From the NCBI RefSeq assembly GCF_023515955.1, contig NZ_CP097322.1, positions 806,001 to 870,000 of the forward strand: 64,000 bases of DNA, read 5' to 3'. Below are positions 59,351 through 64,000 of the stretch, piece after piece. The stretch comes from Streptomyces sp. RerS4. GTDB lineage: Bacteria; Actinomycetota; Actinomycetes; Streptomycetales; Streptomycetaceae. The notes below the pieces were generated by a model. The model ran no database searches and was not told the origin of the DNA. It saw nothing but the letters and a program-made list of their open reading frames with translations. The translations under genes were made by a program, and so were the position numbers. Position 1 is the first letter of the stretch. Each line of letters begins with the position of its first letter.

Positions 59351-62300
59351 CTACGCGCCGAGCATGCGGTCGACGACCCGCTCGGCGGCGCGGCCGTCGT
59401 CCAGGTCGCAGTATTCCTCGCGGAAGGCGGCGCGGGCCGTCGCGTACTCGGCGGCGAGCGCGTCCGCGTTCCGTACGGCTTCGACCAGGCTCGCCGAGTC
59501 CTGCAGCAGCGGGCCGGGGGCCTTCTTCTCCAGGTCGAGGGTGAAGCCGCGCAGGGTGTCGCGGTAGTGCTCCAGGTCGTACGTGAACAGCAGGATCGGC
59601 CGGTCCGTCAGCGCGAAGTCGAAGATCGCGGAGGAGTAGTCCGAGATCAGCACGTCGGCGACGAGCAGCAGGTCGGTGGTGTCGGGCCAGCGGGAGACGT
59701 CGACGACGAACCCGTCGCGCACGCCGTCGCGGACCTGCTCGCTCACCTTGTGGTGGCCGCGCACGAGCAGGACGTGGTCCTCGCCCAGTTCACGGCGGGC
59801 CGCGTCCAGGTCGATGCGCAGGTCGAGCTTGTAGCCGCCGGTCCAGCCGAGCCGGTTCTCGCGCCAGGTCGGCAGGTAGAGGACGACCTTCTTGCCCTCG
59901 GGCAGGCCGAGGCGGCGGCGGACCTCGGCGATCCGGTCGGCGTCGGGTCGCAGCAGCGCGTCCACGCGCGGGCTGCCGGACTCGACGACCTCGCCCTGGT
60001 AGCCCAGCGCGCGCCGCAGGACGGGCGTGGCCCAGGTGCTGGGGGAGGCGAGCAGCGTCCACTGGGCGCTGTCGTGCTCCAGTCCCTCCAGTACCTCGGG
60101 GCTGGTGTAGTAGTCGTGGGTGAAGTCGTAGCCGATCTGCTTCAGCGGCGCTCCGTGCCAGGTCTGGACGACGGTCTGGCCGGGGCGGCGGCGGAAGGTG
60201 AGCGGCACGCTGTCGTTGGTGACGTAGTAGCGGGCGCGGGCCAGGACGTCCCAGGCCTCCAGGCTGTCGTACTGGACGGCGCGGGCGGTCGGCGGGACCT
60301 CGGCGCGGCCGTCGCGGACGAGCCAGATGTGTTCGAGCTTCTCGCCGCGGCGCAGCAGCTCCTCGTGGATGGCGCGGGGCGAGTCGCCGGCGGCGTTGCC
60401 CTGGAAGGTGTCGTAGACGGCCATGTCCTTGACGGGCAGCTCGCGCTGGGCCGGGTAGGTCACGTCGCGGGCGACGCGCTGGGCGTAGCGGGAGCGGTCG
60501 TGCGGGCTCAGGAGCGGGTCGCAGACCAGCACCATGCGGTCGTGCAGGCGGGCCTCGACGCGCATGCGACGGCCGAGGACCGTGAGGGCGTGCGGGCCGC
60601 AGGAGAGCGCCGGCGGGATGAGCTGTACGGGGGCCCCGCGGTCGACGCCGAGCAGGCCGGCGGTGGTGCCGCCCTCGCGCACCGGGCGGACCGTGGGCCA
60701 CCAGCGGCCCTGCGGGAGGGTGGTGCGGCCGGCGTACGGCTCGGGGAGCACGGGTTCGAAGGCCGCTTCGAAGCGGTCGCCGTCGCGGCTGATCGGGTAG
60801 CTGAACTCGGTGCCGTAGTGGTTGTGCAGGACCAGTTCGTACGCCTCGCCGGCCTCGGCGGCGGGCAGCCGCAGGGTGCCGCGCAGGGTCAGGGTGCCGT
60901 CGTGGGCGACGACCTCGTCGACGAGGGGCGGGGTGGGCTGCACGGACAGGACGAGGTGGCCGCTCTTGGCGCGCTTGGCGAAGACGGTGCGACCGCTCTC
61001 GTCGCCGGGGATCGGGGCGACCAGGCCGGTGAAGCCGCCGCGTTCGTCGTGGGCGACGGGGTGGCGGGTGCCGTCGGCGCGCACGACGGTCAGGTTCCAC
61101 GGCTCGGGGGTCCACTCCCCCGGCGACGACTCGGCCGGCGGTACGGCTCCCAGATCGGCGAGCGGGACGACGGCGCTGAAGGGGACGCGTCCGCCGGAGG
61201 GGGCCGCGGTGGTGCGGATCGGGAGGGTGAGGACGGTGCCGCTCGCGCTGTGCGCGACGCGCAGGGTGGCGCCGTCGCCGACCTCGGCGGCCAGTTCGCC
61301 GGTGAGTTCCAGGGCGTCGTCGCCGGCGGGGCGTACGTCCAGGACGCGGGCACGGACGATCTCGACGTGGACGGTCAGCGCGCCGGAGACGGTCGGCAGG
61401 ATGCGGACGTCGGGGGTGGCCCAGTAGGCGGGCGGGGTCAGGCCGCTGTCGTGCTCGCCGCCCTTGAGGCGCGCCCGGTGGAGGCCGCCGGCGCCGGTGA
61501 CGGCGACGGAGGTGGTCCATATGCCTTCGCGCCACTTGCCGCCCGACTGGAAGACGGTGGGGTCGACGACGGCGGTGAACCCGGCCCAGTCGGCGTGCTT
61601 CAGCGCGAGGTGCGGGGCGTTGACGGTGGCCATCGGGGAGGCGACGGTACGGGTGCTGACGACGGTGCGGCGGCGCTTGCCCTGCTCGCGGAAGACCAGC
61701 ATCTTGCGGGAGCCGAGGCGGCTCTCGGCGCCGAGGTGGCCGGGGATCGCGTAGCCGCGCAGCAGGAGCTTGCCGTCGCTCCAGGCGGCCTGCTCCAGCC
61801 GGCTGACGACGCGGCGCTCGCGCGGGCCGAGGGTCAGCAGCTTGGCGGGGACGGGCGCCTTCAGGAAGGGGTAGTCGGCCTGCGGGCGGGCCAGTCCCTT
61901 GACGGGCACGCTGTAGCTGAAGTCGCGCTGGTGGTGCAGGAGGCCGATGAACTCCTCGACGCGGCCCTCGCGGGCCAGGTACGCCTTGAGCCGGTCGGCG
62001 ACGGTCAGGTCGTTCCAGGGGTCGGTGCCGATCTCCCGGATGAGGCCGCCGACCTCCTTGACGAACGCGGCGCGGAAGTCGGCGCCGCCCTCGGCGACGT
62101 ACTTGTAGATGAGCGGGAGCTCTTCGCTCAGCACGTTGCGGTCGTAGTCGCGCAGGTAGCGGGCGTACTTCTCGCCCGGCTTGGCGAGCAGCGCCTCGCG
62201 GACGAGGCGGACGGAGGTGACGCGGTCGATGACGGAGACCGGGTCGGTGGAGCGCTGGGTGATGGAGCGCTCGCCGGTCTCGCGCACCCGCCAGTGGTAG

Positions 62301-62917
62301 ACGACGTCGCTGATCACGTCGACGCTCTTGGCGAAGTAGTGGGCCGGGATGCTGACGGGGGCGTCCTCGTAGAGGATGCCCTCCGGGTAGCTGAATCCGT
62401 GCTCTTCCCAGAAGCCGCGCCGATAGACCTTGTTCCACGCGGTGCGGTCGGTGACCAGCGCCGGGAACTTGGAGATGTGGGTCGCGAGCTGCGTCTTCGC
62501 GAATGCGGCACGGTGGCCCCAGGACTGCTGCATGCCGACGGAGCGGAAGCGCTTGACGTTGCCCGCCGCGAAGTCGGAGCCGGTCTCGTCGAGGGCGCCG
62601 ATCAGGCGCTCGTAGGCGTGGGGCGGCATGGTGTCGTCGCTGTCGACGAAGGCGATGTACTCGCTGCCTTCGGAGGCGTGCCGGAAGCCGACGTTCCGGG
62701 CGGCGCCGAGGCCGGCGTTCTTCTGGAGGACCAGCCGGAAGCGGGGGTCACGCTCCGTGAAGGTCTTCGCGATCATCGCGCTGGTGTCCGTGGACCCGTC
62801 GTCGACGATCACGACCTCGAAGTCGTCGAACGTCTGCGCCGCTATGGACTCCAGGCACTCGTCGAGATAGAGCTCGACGTTGTAGACGGGTACGACGATG
62901 CTCAGGCGCGGGGGCAT
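59351..62917 (-). CDS. GT2 glycosyltransferase / CDP-glycerol glycerophosphotransferase fusion (wall teichoic acid)
   Basis: 1188 residues. The N-terminus is a GT-A family 2 transferase (SIVVPVYNVELYLDECLESI, VDDGST, FVDSDD). A long middle of strand-rich segments (about 330-750) follows. The C-terminal 400 residues are a TagF-like CDP-glycerol glycerophosphotransferase (QTWHGAPLKQIGYDF, SPSTWATPVLRRALGY, VLYLPTWRENR, DVLISDYSSAIFDF, RPILLFTYDLE). Such fusions make poly-glycerol-phosphate-containing wall teichoic acids. ATG at 62917; monocistronic, with two terminator hairpins. Confidence 0.92.
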   Translation of the reverse strand: MPPRLSIVVPVYNVELYLDECLESIAAQTFDDFEVVIVDDGSTDTSAMIAKTFTERDPRFRLVLQKNAGLGAARNVGFRHASEGSEYIAFVDSDDTMPPHAYERLIGALDETGSDFAAGNVKRFRSVGMQQSWGHRAAFAKTQLATHISKFPALVTDRTAWNKVYRRGFWEEHGFSYPEGILYEDAPVSIPAHYFAKSVDVISDVVYHWRVRETGERSITQRSTDPVSVIDRVTSVRLVREALLAKPGEKYARYLRDYDRNVLSEELPLIYKYVAEGGADFRAAFVKEVGGLIREIGTDPWNDLTVADRLKAYLAREGRVEEFIGLLHHQRDFSYSVPVKGLARPQADYPFLKAPVPAKLLTLGPRERRVVSRLEQAAWSDGKLLLRGYAIPGHLGAESRLGSRKMLVFREQGKRRRTVVSTRTVASPMATVNAPHLALKHADWAGFTAVVDPTVFQSGGKWREGIWTTSVAVTGAGGLHRARLKGGEHDSGLTPPAYWATPDVRILPTVSGALTVHVEIVRARVLDVRPAGDDALELTGELAAEVGDGATLRVAHSASGTVLTLPIRTTAAPSGGRVPFSAVVPLADLGAVPPAESSPGEWTPEPWNLTVVRADGTRHPVAHDERGGFTGLVAPIPGDESGRTVFAKRAKSGHLVLSVQPTPPLVDEVVAHDGTLTLRGTLRLPAAEAGEAYELVLHNHYGTEFSYPISRDGDRFEAAFEPVLPEPYAGRTTLPQGRWWPTVRPVREGGTTAGLLGVDRGAPVQLIPPALSCGPHALTVLGRRMRVEARLHDRMVLVCDPLLSPHDRSRYAQRVARDVTYPAQRELPVKDMAVYDTFQGNAAGDSPRAIHEELLRRGEKLEHIWLVRDGRAEVPPTARAVQYDSLEAWDVLARARYYVTNDSVPLTFRRRPGQTVVQTWHGAPLKQIGYDFTHDYYTSPEVLEGLEHDSAQWTLLASPSTWATPVLRRALGYQGEVVESGSPRVDALLRPDADRIAEVRRRLGLPEGKKVVLYLPTWRENRLGWTGGYKLDLRIDLDAARRELGEDHVLLVRGHHKVSEQVRDGVRDGFVVDVSRWPDTTDLLLVADVLISDYSSAIFDFALTDRPILLFTYDLEHYRDTLRGFTLDLEKKAPGPLLQDSASLVEAVRNADALAAEYATARAAFREEYCDLDDGRAAERVVDRMLGA

Positions 62918-62962
62918 GGGTAGCGGATTCTCCAGCGTTTTTGCTTTGTCGATGGCGTGATG

Positions 62963-62984
62963 ATCAGCTGATTACAGCATCCTA
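62963..62984 (-). promoter_or_regulatory. Promoter region of the glycosyltransferase gene
   Basis: Read on the minus strand, TAGGAT (62984-62979) is a good -10; just downstream lies the palindrome ATCAGCTGAT (62963-62972), a possible operator. The leader would be about 55 bases. No clear -35. Confidence 0.4.
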
Positions 62985-63103
62985 CTCTGTAACGGGATGA
63001 TAAAGTCCGCCCATCCTCGGACATATCACGGAGGCCGGCGGCGCGGACGGCAAAGATTTCAGCCGCCCGCCACCGTGGCGTCACGGCCCTCGCCGGGCCG
63101 CTC

Positions 63104-63481
63104 TCAGATCTCCAGCTCGGCCTCGATGCGCTTGAGCTGGTGGCGGGCCATGGCCAGGTTGGCGCGGCCCCGGTCGAGGGCGAGGTAGAGGAAGAAGTGG
63201 CCGCTCGACCCCCGGGCCTTCATCAGGCGGATCAGGTGGTACTGGTTGCCGAGCGTGATCAGGATGTCCTCGATCTCGTCGTTCAGACCGAGCATCTCCA
63301 TCGCGCGGACCTTCGCCCGCACCACGTCGGTGTTGCCCGCGGCGGCCACCGCGAGGTCGAGGTCCTTGCCGCCGCCGACGGTACCGAGGGCCATGCCGCT
63401 GGCGTAGTCGACGAGGGCGGCGCCGAGGGCGCCCTCGATGGTGGTGGTGGCTTCCTTGAGCGCGGTCTCCACGTTGGCCAT
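63104..63481 (-). CDS. Roadblock/LC7-family protein
   Basis: 125 residues, ATG at 63481. It starts MANVETALKEATTTIEGALGAALVDYASGMALGTVG and ends in a helix ARHQLKRIEAELEI. The roadblock/LC7 fold (MglB-like) serves as a dimeric partner of small GTPases. It lies 63 bp after another roadblock gene on the same strand. No GTPase gene is visible within the window, but the operon continues upstream past 64000. Confidence 0.85.
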   Translation of the reverse strand: MANVETALKEATTTIEGALGAALVDYASGMALGTVGGGKDLDLAVAAAGNTDVVRAKVRAMEMLGLNDEIEDILITLGNQYHLIRLMKARGSSGHFFLYLALDRGRANLAMARHQLKRIEAELEI

Positions 63482-63544
63482 GGGTCTTCCTCTTTCTCTG
63501 TCTTCTGTCGGTCGCGGGTGTGCGATGAGGGCAAGAGCGGGACG

Positions 63545-64000
63545 TCAGGGCGCCGGCAGGGCCGGGGGGTGGGGAGGCGCCGCCGGCAGGGCCGGGGGCT
63601 GCGGCGGTACCCGCGGACCGCGCCGCCCGAGGCTGTGCTCGATCAGCTCGGATATGTGCGAGCTGGAGCGCCGTGCCTCCAGGTGGAGGCGGCCCACGTT
63701 GACGCGCGGCTGCGCGATCAGGGTGAGGACGGCCGTCTCGCCCGCCGCGTACGTGGCGACGTAGCCGCCCTCGCCGCGCACCAGCAGTTCGCGGAAGCCG
63801 CCCTGTCCGGTGCTGTCGCTGAGCCGCTGGGCGACGCCGAGGGCGGCCGCGGTCAGCGCGGCCACGGTCTCGGCCTCGGTGGCGGCGCTGTCCTGCGCGA
63901 GGACGAGACCGTCGGCGCTCGCGGCCAGGGCGCCGGTGAGCTGGGGGACGCGGGCGCGCAACCGCCGGAGCTCGGCGAGTATCTCGGCTTCCGCCTCGGC
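63545..64000 (-). CDS. Roadblock/LC7-family protein with a proline-rich tail (5' end outside window)
   Basis: About 150 residues seen; the frame stays open through 64000, so the N-terminus is missing. A helix (AEAEILAELRRLRARVPQLTG) leads into the roadblock domain (SADGLVLAQDSAATEAETVAAL ... GGYVATYAAGETAVLTLIAQPRVNVGRLHLEARRS), followed by a Pro/Ala-rich tail with repeated PPALPA. The two roadblock proteins probably form a heterodimer. A GTPase may lie upstream. Confidence 0.82.
   Translation of the reverse strand, partial: AEAEAEILAELRRLRARVPQLTGALAASADGLVLAQDSAATEAETVAALTAAALGVAQRLSDSTGQGGFRELLVRGEGGYVATYAAGETAVLTLIAQPRVNVGRLHLEARRSSSHISELIEHSLGRRGPRVPPQPPALPAAPPHPPALPAP

Noticed and set aside
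1..64000. tRNA or rRNA genes, IS elements, prophage
   Set aside because: No cloverleaf, transposase, integrase or phage structural sequence was seen on either strand, and composition is uniform.

Overview
The window is about 72 percent GC, uses GTG and TTG starts freely, couples genes with 4-base ATGA/GTGA overlaps, carries a conservon, an SSI-type protease inhibitor and a sortase-E style LAxTG surface protein, and has almost no TTA codons. All of this points to a Streptomyces chromosome (or a very close relative). No phage, plasmid, IS element, CRISPR array, rRNA or tRNA gene was found. Nearly everything looks like ordinary chromosomal gene content.

Layout. (1) 1-4845, minus: a conservon (cvnA sensor kinase, cvnB roadblock, cvnC DUF742, cvnD GTPase, a CYP157-like and a partial CYP154-like P450). 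(2) 5088-6847, plus: two overlapping ATP-grasp ligase genes, divergent from the conservon. (3) 6899-9496: a hydrolase, a DUF2330 membrane protein and an unknown. (4) 9454-15223: a binding-protein ABC importer operon ending in a HAD phosphatase, with a divergent GntR/HutC regulator and a clear operator palindrome. (5) 15292-25633: a broken FtsX permease remnant, a coiled-coil protein, a STAS protein, then an FtsX-type ABC exporter (two giant permeases and two ATPases). (6) 25768-31286: a free-standing condensation domain, an ECF42 sigma/DGPF pair, a cysteine-free thioredoxin-like protein and a P450/ferredoxin pair. (7) 31371-33543: divergent cold-shock protein and DEAD-box helicase genes. (8) 33642-37877: methyltransferase, unknown, SDR, SRPBCC and Nudix genes, all minus. 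(9) 38423-46064: an RNA-repair island: an RNA ligase-kinase fusion, a giant MJ1316-EEP-2H-nucleotidyltransferase fusion and a second, DRB0094-type RNA ligase. (10) 46209-59224: assorted genes, including SDR, surface proteins, MerR, a large secreted modular protein, SSI inhibitor, GNAT, sirtuin and VOC. (11) 59351-62917: a GT2/CDP-glycerol glycerophosphotransferase fusion for wall teichoic acid. (12) 63104-64000: two roadblock/LC7 genes, the second running off the window.

The most interesting points are these. The RNA-repair island combines end recognition, end processing, nucleotide addition and two ligases. Two paralogous lipoproteins (38423 and 48365), ten kilobases apart, share a C-terminal two-cysteine motif and a conserved upstream element, and each has a TTA codon in its signal peptide. 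These are the only in-frame TTA codons I found in the window, so both are probably bldA-controlled. An unusual tandem ATP-grasp pair and a standalone condensation enzyme beside an exporter are also candidates for unexplored chemistry.

Caution: nine apparent single-base indels break five otherwise intact-looking genes (cvnA, the coiled-coil gene, the 18610 permease, the 40810 RNA-repair gene and an FtsX remnant). Eight of them lie in or beside G or C runs. They look more like consensus errors in the assembly than nine independent mutations.
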